Shown: positions 17,281 through 25,140 of the stretch, piece after piece
How positions within the stretch are numbered: position 1 is the first letter of the stretch
Layout of the letters: every line of letters begins with the position of its first letter
Assembly (NCBI RefSeq): GCF_036577625.1
Contig: NZ_JARBDC010000087.1
Coordinates: 25,152-89,151, forward strand
Direction: 5' to 3'
Length of the DNA: 64,000 bases
DNA from: Paenibacillus_AB sp036577625
GTDB taxonomy: Bacteria; Bacillota; Bacilli; Paenibacillales; NBRC-103111
The notes under the pieces: generated by a model
Database searches by the model: none
What the model was told of the DNA's origin: nothing
What the model saw: the letters and a program-made list of their open reading frames with translations, nothing else
Made by a program: the position numbers and the translations under genes

Positions 17281-17895
17281 CTATTCCGCCGCATCCCAGT
17301 TCGGCGGCATAACGGGCGGCCGCCAATCGGGCGGAGGCGACCAGTCGATCCATGAGTCGTAATAGGCGGCCGGGCCGGCTTGCAGCAGCCGGATCGCGCG
17401 CTCCCCTTCCGCCCGGATGGCTGCCGCTTGCTCCGAGGAAAAGTTGCCCGCGGCGACCGCCTCCTCGAATTCGGCTTCGTCTTTCCAAGACCATTCGGTC
17501 CGTTCCCGATTGGCGGTAATGTCGAGCAAGTAATCCGTCGTATCGAAGCCGACGGACATCCGACGCAGCGGCGCCTGCAAATTGATGTACCAGCCCAAAA
17601 ACCGGCGATCCTCGGAGCGCCAGAAGGCGCAGACGGCGTGAGACGCTTCGGGCGATGCCAGCAAAAGCACCTCCGTGCCTCCCCACATACCGTCCTGCAT
17701 GCCCGTATGGACGGAAGCTGTGACGGAGAGCAAGTTTCGTCTCGACTTGATCGGATAGCCCGGCCCCCAATACAAGGCGATCCGCTCGGCGTCATCGCGT
17801 ACGACCGTCGCCGTCGTGACTCGGTATACGGTTCCGTTCCACACCCGCCGCAGGACGACAGGCTCGCCGGGACGAAAAGTTAAATGGAAGGACAT
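17281..17895 (-). CDS. DUF402 domain protein
   Basis: A 204-residue cytoplasmic protein. The DUF402 core covers about residues 50-165, with the family pattern 'GWYINLQAPLRR...GFDTTDYLLDI' and then 'WKDEAEFEEAVAAGNFS' (acidic, probably metal-binding). An extra C-terminal tail is rich in Pro and Trp (WIDWSPPPDWRPPVMPPNW). Some DUF402 proteins are nucleoside di/triphosphatases (Ntdp); that activity is possible but not shown. GGAGTGA lies just upstream of the ATG. It is transcribed divergently from the broken DUF5316 gene. Confidence 0.8.
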   Translation of the reverse strand: MSFHLTFRPGEPVVLRRVWNGTVYRVTTATVVRDDAERIALYWGPGYPIKSRRNLLSVTASVHTGMQDGMWGGTEVLLLASPEASHAVCAFWRSEDRRFLGWYINLQAPLRRMSVGFDTTDYLLDITANRERTEWSWKDEAEFEEAVAAGNFSSEQAAAIRAEGERAIRLLQAGPAAYYDSWIDWSPPPDWRPPVMPPNWDAAE

Positions 17896-17990
17896 AAAAT
17901 CACTCCAATTTTACGAATGATTGACTGTGATTTCCATTCTAGATCCGGTACCCGATTTCCTTCAAAACGGATCGAAACAAGGAGGCCGCT

Positions 17991-18290
17991 ATGCGCAAAC
18001 CGTTCGGGATCGGTCTGACGATTGCCGCAATGATCGCCGCGCTGTCCGCCGCCGCGCAGGATGTCGGCGTCGCAATCCGTTTCTCCGGAGCGGCCGGGTG
18101 AATCGCCCTGCTTCTCGCCGCTTTGTTTTCCGGCGCGTTCATCGAGTCCGACTCCAGGCGCGTCGACGCTGCAACGGAGGACATGCATTCGCTCGACCGG
18201 AGACTTAAGTATTCGACGTTTTGGATTTGGGTGAGCGCTCCCAATTTGACGTTGTGCCTGCTTCTGTACTTCGGCTCCAAGCTGTTTTGA
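17991..18290 (+). pseudogene. DUF5316-type membrane protein gene with in-frame TGA
   Basis: AAGGAGG sits 6 nt before ATG 17991. The frame reads a first membrane segment (GIGLTIAAMIAALSAAA) and 'IRFSGAAG', then TGA at 18099-18101, then continues in the same frame with IALLLAALFSGAFIESDSRR, a charged stretch and a last membrane segment to TGA 18288-18290. The whole 99-codon frame fits a DUF5316 protein (two to three helices with a conserved SGAF motif). A TGG-to-TGA change would explain the break. The function of the family is not known. A sequencing error is possible. Confidence 0.7.
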
Positions 18291-18321
18291 CGCACGGTGA
18301 GCTCCCGTGAGCGGATCTCGA

Positions 18322-18409
18322 GCTAACGAATCGAGTAACCGTTATCGGAGCCGAATGCCGAGGTGCGATTGTGCTTACGAACTTCAGTATCGCTATTGCC
18401 GGCAAATCG
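18322..18409. repeat. Dispersed ~34-nt repeat units, family 2, cluster 2
   Basis: Two units lie in the same orientation: 18322-18356 (gctaacgaatcgagtaaccg...) and 18374-18409 (cttacgaacttcagtatcgc...). In clusters 1 and 3 the corresponding pair faces each other. The rest of 18291-18619 contains no recognised gene. Confidence 0.6.
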
Positions 18410-18619
18410 ACACGGTCCGCCCCGCCCCGGTGACGGGCGATCCTCCATAAAAGCGCCGCAGGACGTCTTGCGAACATACAGCCGGCGTCTCTAAGCTGCG
18501 TTATGTTATTGCCGACGATCAAAAAATGTGATCGCGTCCATAACAATACTTTATAAGCGGCGCATTCCCCAAATGGTATGATAGATAGGAATATTAACGG
18601 CAAGGAAGTGCTTATACTC

Positions 18620-19846
18620 GTGGCGGGTTTTTCGTGGAAACGCAATTTGGTCGTATTATGGATCGGCACGTTTCTCGTCAGCATGGCGTACTCGGTGTCG
18701 ATACCGTTCATGTCGATTTTTTTGGAGCACGACTTGGGCGTTACCGAGCATCTGGAAGCTTGGACCGGCGTCGTTTTTGCGGTCACCTTTTTGTCCGGAG
18801 CGTTGATCGCCCCGTTCTGGGGCTCGCTCGCCGACAAATACGGCCGCAAGCCGATGATGCTGCGCGCCGGCATCTGTTTGTCGTTTTGTTACTTCTTGTA
18901 TTTCATCGTGGACGGTCCGTACGAGCTGATCGGCGCGCGCATATTGGAAGGATTGCTGGCCGGCTATATTCCGTCCGCGATCGCCCTGATCGCCACCAAC
19001 ACGCCGGAAAAGCATATGGGCTACGCGCTCGGGGTCATCTCGACGTCCAGCGCGGCCGCCTCGGTTATCGGTCCGCTCCTCGGCGGCATCGTCAGCCATA
19101 TGATCGGACCGCGGGATACGTTCGCGCTGGCGAGCGGCATGGTCGCCGTCGCCTTTCTCATTTGCCTGTTCTGGGTGAAGGAGCCTTCGTTCAACAAATC
19201 GACGGCGAAGCGATCGTCGATCGCGCAGGACTTGAAGGTGGCGGCGTCCAACCGGAGCCTGATCATCGCCTTCGTCGTCGTATTTGTGACGACGACGTCG
19301 GTCATGCTGCTGGAGCCGCTGCTTACGATCTATGTCCAGCAGATCGGCTCGGACGCCTCCTCCGCCTCGCTGTACGCCGGCATCATCTTCTCGGCCGTCG
19401 GCGTCGCCACGCTGATCGCCGCGCCGTGGTGGGGCAAATTCGGCACGAGGATCGGCTACGAGAAGGTGCTGTTCATCGGCCTGCTCGGCGGCGGCATCGG
19501 CAACGTGCTGCAGGTGCTGTTTCACAGCTTGGTCGGCTTCGGCGCGCTGCGCTTCGGCTACGGCTTGTTTTTCGCCGGGGTATATCCGGCCTTGAACGCG
19601 TTTATCGCCGAACGGACCGACCCGGCGTTCCGCAGCCGCGCCTTCAGCCTCAATCAATCGTCGCACCAGATGGGGCTGATGCTCGGCCCGCTCCTCGGCG
19701 GATTCGCCGCGACCCAGGTGCCGATTCCGGTCGTCTTCGTCTTTACGGGCGTCGCGCTGCTGCTTTTGGCCGCGATGCTGAAAATACCGAAGTTTTCGAT
19801 ATCCCGCGATGCGGCTTCTTCCCGAAAGCAAGTCGCGGAATCTTAA
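18620..19846 (+). CDS. MFS drug-efflux transporter (DHA1 type)
   Basis: A 408-residue permease with 12 predicted membrane helices. Motif A of drug-proton antiporters is present between helices 2 and 3 (GSLADKYGRKPMM), and a glycine-rich helix 5 motif is seen (ASVIGPLLGGIVS). The GTG at 18620 is preferred because AAGGAA lies 11 nt upstream; an in-frame ATG at 18578 has no site and overlaps a possible -10. It probably exports drugs or metabolites by proton exchange. A terminator follows the stop. It converges on a LysR gene. Confidence 0.85.
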   Translation: MAGFSWKRNLVVLWIGTFLVSMAYSVSIPFMSIFLEHDLGVTEHLEAWTGVVFAVTFLSGALIAPFWGSLADKYGRKPMMLRAGICLSFCYFLYFIVDGPYELIGARILEGLLAGYIPSAIALIATNTPEKHMGYALGVISTSSAAASVIGPLLGGIVSHMIGPRDTFALASGMVAVAFLICLFWVKEPSFNKSTAKRSSIAQDLKVAASNRSLIIAFVVVFVTTTSVMLLEPLLTIYVQQIGSDASSASLYAGIIFSAVGVATLIAAPWWGKFGTRIGYEKVLFIGLLGGGIGNVLQVLFHSLVGFGALRFGYGLFFAGVYPALNAFIAERTDPAFRSRAFSLNQSSHQMGLMLGPLLGGFAATQVPIPVVFVFTGVALLLLAAMLKIPKFSISRDAASSRKQVAES

Positions 19847-19857
19847 AGCTCGTTTCG

Positions 19858-19888
19858 AGAGCCGGATGCGGACGCTTCCGGCTCTTTA
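19858..19888 (+). terminator. Terminator after the MFS gene
   Basis: AGAGCCGGA and TCCGGCTCT form a perfect 9-bp stem with a 10-nt loop and a short T run, starting 12 nt past the stop. It overlaps the end of the convergent LysR gene. Confidence 0.75.
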
Positions 19889-20794
19889 TCGTTGCGCCCC
19901 CGGCCGCGGACGCGCATCCCCCTCGCGAAGCGTTTCCTGCAAATTGGCGATAAACGCGCGGGTCGCGGACGAGACGAACATGTCGTTCCGGTAAACGATG
20001 CCGACGACCCGCTGCGGCGTCGGATCGACAATCGGAACGATGCGAATGTTTTGGTGCGCGACGTCCCGAAGATACGTACCCGGCAAAATGGTCGAAGCGA
20101 TATTCAGGGCGACCAGGTCGAGCAGCGAGTCGAGCGTCGTCATTTCCACCGCCGGTTGGAACCGGAATCCTTTCGTCTGCGTCGCCCTGTCGATCAGTTG
20201 CCTGACGAGAAACTTCGGCGGGAGCAGCGCCATCGGCAGATCGCGCAGACGGTCCAGCTCGACCTTGTCGGCGCCGGCGAGCGGATGCGTTTCGGACACG
20301 GCCAGGCTCAGCTTTTCCGTATAGAGCGGAATGCTGGTCAGCTGCTCGCCTTCGACGGGCAAAAAGACGACGCCGACGTCCAAACGGTTGTCGAGCAATC
20401 CTTGCCTCGTCTCCTCCGTGCTCAGCTCGGCGGCGTTGATCGTAATGCCGGGGTACGCGCGGTGGAACGAGACGATCGGCGTAATCAGCATATGATTGCC
20501 GGCGCAGCCGATGCGAATTTCGCCCCGGCCGAGCCCTTTCAGCTCCCGGATGGCCGCCTGCGCCTGGCCGAGCTCGTCGAAAATGCGCAAGCAGTGACGG
20601 TACAGCAAATTGCCCGCTTCGGTCACGATCACTTTTTTGCCGACCCGGTTGAACAGCAGCGTATCCGTCTCCTGCTCGAGCGCGCGAATTTGCTGGCTGA
20701 GCGTCGGCTGGGAAATGCCGAGCTTCTCGGACGCTCTCGTAAAATGAAGCTCCTGGCACATCGTGACGAAATATTCGAGATGCCTCAGTTCCAT
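19886..20794 (-). CDS. LysR-family transcriptional regulator
   Basis: A 302-residue LysR protein: winged helix-turn-helix at about 3-62 (ELHFTRASEKLGISQPTLSQ), a linker helix, and an effector domain from about residue 90 (GEIRIGCAGNHML). GAGGGGG precedes the ATG. It is divergent from ilvE across a 171-nt AT-rich gap containing the 15-nt palindrome CTATTATAATAATAG, so it may regulate ilvE and itself. No ligand can be assigned; branched-chain intermediates would be a guess based only on the neighbour. Confidence 0.88.
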   Translation of the reverse strand: MELRHLEYFVTMCQELHFTRASEKLGISQPTLSQQIRALEQETDTLLFNRVGKKVIVTEAGNLLYRHCLRIFDELGQAQAAIRELKGLGRGEIRIGCAGNHMLITPIVSFHRAYPGITINAAELSTEETRQGLLDNRLDVGVVFLPVEGEQLTSIPLYTEKLSLAVSETHPLAGADKVELDRLRDLPMALLPPKFLVRQLIDRATQTKGFRFQPAVEMTTLDSLLDLVALNIASTILPGTYLRDVAHQNIRIVPIVDPTPQRVVGIVYRNDMFVSSATRAFIANLQETLREGDARPRPGAQR

Positions 20795-20830
20795 GGCCGC
20801 CCCCCTCGCCGCAGTAAATAATTGGTATAA

Positions 20831-20846
20831 TCTATTATAATAATAG
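20831..20846. promoter_or_regulatory. Palindromic operator candidate between lysR and ilvE
   Basis: CTATTATAATAATAG is a perfect dyad 12 nt before the ilvE -35 element and 37 nt before the LysR start. It is a plausible site for the divergently encoded LysR protein. Confidence 0.4.
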
Positions 20847-20857
20847 AAACGATTGGA

Positions 20858-20886
20858 TTGTTCAATGATACAAATCGATTTATAAT
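20858..20886 (+). promoter_or_regulatory. Sigma-A promoter of ilvE
   Basis: TTGTTC (20858-20863) and a perfect TATAAT (20881-20886) are separated by 17 nt. The predicted 5' untranslated region is about 70 nt. Confidence 0.7.
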
Positions 20887-20965
20887 AGAAAACATATCAC
20901 GTTCGAGATTTCGCCCTTGCGGCTGCAGCACCGACATTCAATTTGACCAGGGAGTGGAGAACAAA

Positions 20966-22033
20966 ATGAGCAATATCCGGTACGTGCAAAGCTTGTCCCC
21001 GAAACAAAAGCCGGACGCAAGCAATTTGGAGTTCGGCAAAACGTTTACCGATCACATGTTTTTGCTCGATTATACGGAAGGTCAAGGCTGGCATGATCCG
21101 CGCATCGTTCCGTACGGGCCGCTGACGCTCGACCCGGCCGCCATGGTGTTTCATTACGGCCAAGCCGTCTTCGAAGGGCTGAAGGCGTTCCGGACGAAGG
21201 ACGACCGCATCGTGCTGTTCCGTCCGAACAAAAACGCCGAGCGGCTGAACGTGTCGAACGAGCGGCTCAACATCCCGCATCTGGACGAAGCGGCGTTCGT
21301 CGAATACGTGAAAGCGCTCGTCTCGATCGACCGCGAATGGGTCCCTTCCGCGGAAGGCACCTCGCTGTATATCCGGCCGTTCATCATGGCGATCGAGCCT
21401 TGTCTCGGCGTCAGGGCGTCCAAGCGCTATTTGTTCGCGATCATTATGTCTCCCGTCGGCGCGTACTACAAAGAAGGCATCCACCCGGTCAAAATCAACG
21501 TAGAGAGCCAATACGTCCGCGCCGTGCGCGGCGGAACGGGGTTCGCCAAGACGGCGGGCAACTATGCCTCCAGCATCAAGGCGCAGGAGGAAGCGAAAGA
21601 GGAAGGCTTTTCGCAGGTGCTGTGGCTCGACGGCAAGGAGCATACGTACGTCGAAGAAGTGGGCAGCATGAACATGTTTTTCAAAATCGGCGGCGAAGTC
21701 GTCACCCCCGAGCTGAACGGCAGCATACTGGCCGGCATTACGCGCGATTCCGTGCTTCATCTGCTGAAGACGTGGGGCGTGCCGGTGACGGAGCGCAAAA
21801 TTTCGATCCGGGAAATTTATCAGGCGTCGCTTGACGGCAAGCTCGAGGAAGCGTTCGGCACCGGCACCGCGGCGGTCATCTCCCCGGTCGGCGAGCTGCA
21901 CTGGCAGGAGCATACGATGACGATCAATCAAGGCAAGATCGGCGAGCTGGCGCAAAAAATTTACGATACGATTACGGGCATTCAAAACGGCACGGTACCG
22001 GATACGTTCGGCTGGAACGCGGTCGTCGAATAA
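20966..22033 (+). CDS. ilvE: Branched-chain amino acid aminotransferase
   Basis: Transfers amino groups between glutamate and the 2-oxo acids of Leu, Ile and Val, using PLP. The 355-residue class IV aminotransferase has 'FHYGQAVFEGLKAFR', the catalytic Lys in GGTGFAKTAGNYASS, and the PLP-phosphate region EEVGSMNMFF and 'GTAAVISPVGEL'. GGAG about 8-11 nt upstream selects the ATG at 20966. It is a single gene with its own promoter and terminator, not in an ilv-leu operon. A LysR gene is divergent. Identification is secure; whether it is the only BCAT in the cell is not known. Confidence 0.95.
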   Translation: MSNIRYVQSLSPKQKPDASNLEFGKTFTDHMFLLDYTEGQGWHDPRIVPYGPLTLDPAAMVFHYGQAVFEGLKAFRTKDDRIVLFRPNKNAERLNVSNERLNIPHLDEAAFVEYVKALVSIDREWVPSAEGTSLYIRPFIMAIEPCLGVRASKRYLFAIIMSPVGAYYKEGIHPVKINVESQYVRAVRGGTGFAKTAGNYASSIKAQEEAKEEGFSQVLWLDGKEHTYVEEVGSMNMFFKIGGEVVTPELNGSILAGITRDSVLHLLKTWGVPVTERKISIREIYQASLDGKLEEAFGTGTAAVISPVGELHWQEHTMTINQGKIGELAQKIYDTITGIQNGTVPDTFGWNAVVE

Positions 22034-22062
22034 CCGTCCGACCGCCCGGCCCCCGGCATGCG

Positions 22063-22103
22063 AAAGGGACTTTCCCGCGAAAGCGAAGAAAGTCCCTTTT
22101 TTT
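22063..22103. terminator. Bidirectional terminator between ilvE and mntH
   Basis: AAAGGGACTTTC and GAAAGTCCCTTT form a 12-bp stem around a 13-nt loop. A T7 run follows on the forward strand. It lies between the convergent stop codons. Confidence 0.88.
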
Positions 22104-22113
22104 GTCGATCGCA

Positions 22114-23475
22114 TCAGGCCCTTCCGAAAAAAACGCCGTACAGCAAATATGCGTTAAGACCGATAATAATGGCGGCAATAAACCACGACACGAGTTTCAG
22201 CCAGGGCGGGTTGGCAAATTCCCCCATCTTCCTTTTGTCGTTCGTAAATCGGATGAGCGGAACGACCGCGAACGAAAGCTGGAGCGATAAAATGACCTGG
22301 CTTAAAATAAGCAGCTCGGTCGTCCCTTTCTCGCCAGCGATCGCCGTCACGATGACGGCCGGGATAATCGCGATCAGCCGCGTAATCAGCCGTCGCAGCC
22401 ATGGCGCCAAACGAATGTTCAGGAAGCCTTCCATCACGATCTGACCGGCGAGCGTGCCCGTCAGCGTCGAGTTTTGGCCCGATGCGAGCAGGGCGACGCC
22501 GAACAAAATGCTGCCGATCGTCGTGCCGAGCAGCGGCGTGAGCAGCCGGTAGGCGTCGCCGATTTCCGCCACCTCGGTCATCCCCGCCCTGTGGAACGTC
22601 GCCGCCGACAAAATCAAAATCGCCGCATTGATGAACAAGGCGAAAAACAGGGCGATGCTCGAATCCCATGTCGCGTATTTGATCGCCAGCCGTTTGCCTT
22701 CGCGCGTCGGCTCGATGCGGCGCGTCTGCACGATCGAGGAGTGCAGGTACAAATTGTGCGGCATGACGGTCGCGCCGAGAATGCCGATCGCAATATACAG
22801 CATCGCCGGGTTTGTCACGAGCCCGGTCGACGGCACGAAGCCGTGCACGATGCCGCCCATATCCGGCTTGGAAAGAAAAATTTCGGTTACGAAGCAGCCC
22901 CCGATCGTCACGATCAGCACGACGACGAGCGTTTCGATAAACCGAAACCCTTTGTTTTGCAAGAGCAGCACGATCAGCACGTCGACCGCCGTGATCAAAA
23001 CCCCGTACACGAGCGGGATGCCGAACAGCAGATGGAGCGCGATCGCCGAGCCGATCACTTCCGCCAGGTCGCAGGCGGCAATGGCCAGCTCGCATAAGAT
23101 CCACAGCGTAAAGGCGACCGGCTTGCGGTAATGGTCCCGGCACGCCTGGGCCAAGTCGCGCCCGGTCACGATGCCGAGCTTGCCGGCGAGCGCCTGCAGC
23201 ACGATCGCCATCATATTCGACAGCACGATGACGGAGAGCAGCGAGTAGCCGAACATCGAGCCGCCGGCGATATCGGTCGCCCAGTTGCCCGGGTCCATGT
23301 ACCCGACGGCGACCAGGTAGCCCGGGCCGACGAACGCCAAAAACTTTTTGATCCACGAGCCCGTTTTCGGGACGCGCAGGCTGCCGTGCACTTCGGGAAG
23401 CGACGGCTGCGATCTCGCGCGTCTCCAGCCTTCGTCCGGGGAGGAAAGTCCCATATTCGCACGGTTTTCGTTCAT
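22114..23475 (-). CDS. mntH: Nramp-family divalent metal (Mn2+) transporter
   Basis: A 453-residue proton-coupled metal importer with 11 predicted helices. The metal-binding motif of helix 1 is GYMDPGNWATD (Asp and Asn ligands), and helix 6 has the MPHN motif (ATVMPHNLYLHSS), both diagnostic of Nramp. The ATG at 23475 has CAGGTGA upstream; a longer frame starts further 5' without a site. A dyad resembling an MntR box lies about 45-60 nt upstream. It is expected to import manganese when that metal is scarce. Confidence 0.93.
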   Translation of the reverse strand: MNENRANMGLSSPDEGWRRARSQPSLPEVHGSLRVPKTGSWIKKFLAFVGPGYLVAVGYMDPGNWATDIAGGSMFGYSLLSVIVLSNMMAIVLQALAGKLGIVTGRDLAQACRDHYRKPVAFTLWILCELAIAACDLAEVIGSAIALHLLFGIPLVYGVLITAVDVLIVLLLQNKGFRFIETLVVVLIVTIGGCFVTEIFLSKPDMGGIVHGFVPSTGLVTNPAMLYIAIGILGATVMPHNLYLHSSIVQTRRIEPTREGKRLAIKYATWDSSIALFFALFINAAILILSAATFHRAGMTEVAEIGDAYRLLTPLLGTTIGSILFGVALLASGQNSTLTGTLAGQIVMEGFLNIRLAPWLRRLITRLIAIIPAVIVTAIAGEKGTTELLILSQVILSLQLSFAVVPLIRFTNDKRKMGEFANPPWLKLVSWFIAAIIIGLNAYLLYGVFFGRA

Positions 23476-23519
23476 GTCGTTCACCTGATTCGTCTCTATA
23501 TTTGTGCGCAACAAACTAT

Positions 23520-23538
23520 GTTTGCCATGTGCAACTTT
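23520..23538 (-). promoter_or_regulatory. MntR-like operator candidate upstream of mntH
   Basis: On the reverse strand AGTTGCACATGGCAAAC, flanked by A-rich DNA, resembles the partly symmetric MntR sites in front of Bacillus mntH. The match is by eye and the dyad is imperfect. Confidence 0.4.
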
Positions 23539-23633
23539 TAATTAAAAAAAATGACTGCCTGACGCTCGCATCGAGCATCCGTCACACCTCAAATTGTACT
23601 CTCGCATCTTTTTTTGTCAAGGAGAACATGATG

Positions 23634-23661
23634 GAAAAAGAACGGCCCCCCGGGAACCGTT
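23634..23661 (-). terminator. Terminator after rarA
   Basis: AACGG and CCGTT arms around a G/C-rich loop, followed by CTTTTTC on the reverse strand, 45 nt past the rarA stop. Confidence 0.6.
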
Positions 23662-23705
23662 CCGTCCATCCGCCAATTCGGCAAACCATCAATCCGGCAA
23701 ACCGC

Positions 23706-25022
23706 TCACGATCGTCCGCCGCGCCGGCGCAGCAGCTGGTTTTGCTTCATTTTTTGTTCCGTTCCTTGGTCGGACGCGGTAAAAAAATGTTCGCCGCGGA
23801 TCGCGTCCGGCAAATATTGCTGTTCCACATAGTGGCCTTCGTAATCGTGCGGATATTTGTACCCGATATGGCCGAGCTGCTTGGCTCCCTTGTAATGGGC
23901 GTCGCGCAGATGAAGCGGCACGTCCGCGGATTTCGTCCGTTCCAGCGATTGCATGACGTTGCCGATGGCGATCGGAATCGAGTTCGACTTCGGACTTTCG
24001 ACCGCGAACAGGATCGCCTGGGCGATGTTGTACTTCGCCTCCGGCCAGCCGATTTTATGGTAGGCGTCCATCGCCGTCACCGCCTGCACCATCGCCTGCG
24101 GGTTGGCCAGCCCGATATCTTCGCTGCACGCGACGATCAGCCGGCGCAAAAACGTCATCGGATCCATGCCGAGCTTCTCGACGGCGTACAAAAACCAGTA
24201 CAGCGCGGCGTCGCTCGAGCCGCGGACGCTTTTGTGAAACGCGGAGAGCACGTCGTACTGCGTCGACTCGTCCGCCTTGATCGTCGGCCGGCGAATCGAC
24301 TCCTCGGCGACATCGAGCGTAATGCGGATCGTGCCGTCCGCATCCGGCGCCGTCGTCAGCGCGGCCAGCTCCAGGGCGTTCAGCGCCCGGCGAACGTCGC
24401 CGTTCGCCATCGCGGCCATATGCCGCAGCGCGTCCTCGTCCGCCTCGATCGGCATAAAGCCGAGCCCCCGCTCGCGATCCGCGAGCGCGCGCCGCATCGC
24501 CTGCAGCGAATGCTCGTGCGTCAGCGGCTTCAGCTCGAACAGCGTCGAGCGCGACAAAAGCGCTCCGTTCACGTGGTGAAACGGATTTTCCGTCGTTGCG
24601 CCGATCAGCGTAATGATCCCCTGCTCGACGGCGGGCAGCAGCGCGTCCTGGCGGGACGTGTTGAACCGGTGCACCTCGTCGAGAAACAAAATCGTCTTCT
24701 TGCCGTACATCGCCTTGTTCGCCTTCGCCTGCTCGATAACGTCGCGAACGTCCTTCACCGAAGCGTCCACCGCGTTCAGCCGGACGAATTCGCCGTTCGT
24801 CGCATTCGAAATGATGCCCGCCAGCGTCGTTTTCCCCGAGCCCGGCGGCCCGTACAGCAAAATCGAGGCGACCTGGTCCGCTTCGATCGCCCGGCGCAGC
24901 AGCTTGCCCGGTCCGACAATATGCTCCTGCCCGAAATATTCGTCCAGCGTCCGCGGGCGCATCCGGTCCGCCAGCAGCCGTCCGGCCGTCTTCGTCTCGT
25001 CGTCGTACGTAAACAAATCCAC
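23706..25022 (-). CDS. rarA: Replication-associated recombination AAA+ ATPase RarA (MgsA)
   Basis: A 438-residue clamp-loader-like ATPase that acts at stalled replication forks. Walker A is GPPGSGKT (58-65), Walker B ILFLDEVHR, sensor 1 in IGATTENP, and the C-terminal MgsA domain follows (SEDIGLANPQAM, 'LRDAHYKGAKQLGHGYKYPH' type). The GTG at 25020-25022 is preferred over the ATG 6 nt upstream because GGGGAG then stands 7 nt away and the protein begins MDLF, as RarA usually does. In B. subtilis the gene lies beside tcdA, but here tcdA is about 29 kb away. Confidence 0.93.
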   Translation of the reverse strand: MDLFTYDDETKTAGRLLADRMRPRTLDEYFGQEHIVGPGKLLRRAIEADQVASILLYGPPGSGKTTLAGIISNATNGEFVRLNAVDASVKDVRDVIEQAKANKAMYGKKTILFLDEVHRFNTSRQDALLPAVEQGIITLIGATTENPFHHVNGALLSRSTLFELKPLTHEHSLQAMRRALADRERGLGFMPIEADEDALRHMAAMANGDVRRALNALELAALTTAPDADGTIRITLDVAEESIRRPTIKADESTQYDVLSAFHKSVRGSSDAALYWFLYAVEKLGMDPMTFLRRLIVACSEDIGLANPQAMVQAVTAMDAYHKIGWPEAKYNIAQAILFAVESPKSNSIPIAIGNVMQSLERTKSADVPLHLRDAHYKGAKQLGHIGYKYPHDYEGHYVEQQYLPDAIRGEHFFTASDQGTEQKMKQNQLLRRRGGRS

Positions 25023-25062
25023 CGGCATTCTCCCCGCTTCGCAAAAACTTTCGTCGTACGGC

Positions 25063-25092
25063 AAAAGCCGTCACCGGAGCGATGACGGCTTC
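25063..25092 (-). terminator. Terminator after the MmpL-family gene
   Basis: AAGCCGTCA pairs with TGACGGCTT around a 9-nt loop, followed by TTTT-type sequence on the reverse strand. It separates the MarR-MmpL operon from rarA. Confidence 0.75.
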
Positions 25093-25140
25093 GTGCCTTG
25101 TCCTTGTCTCATTATACCAACCGGCCGCACCCCCGGCAAC

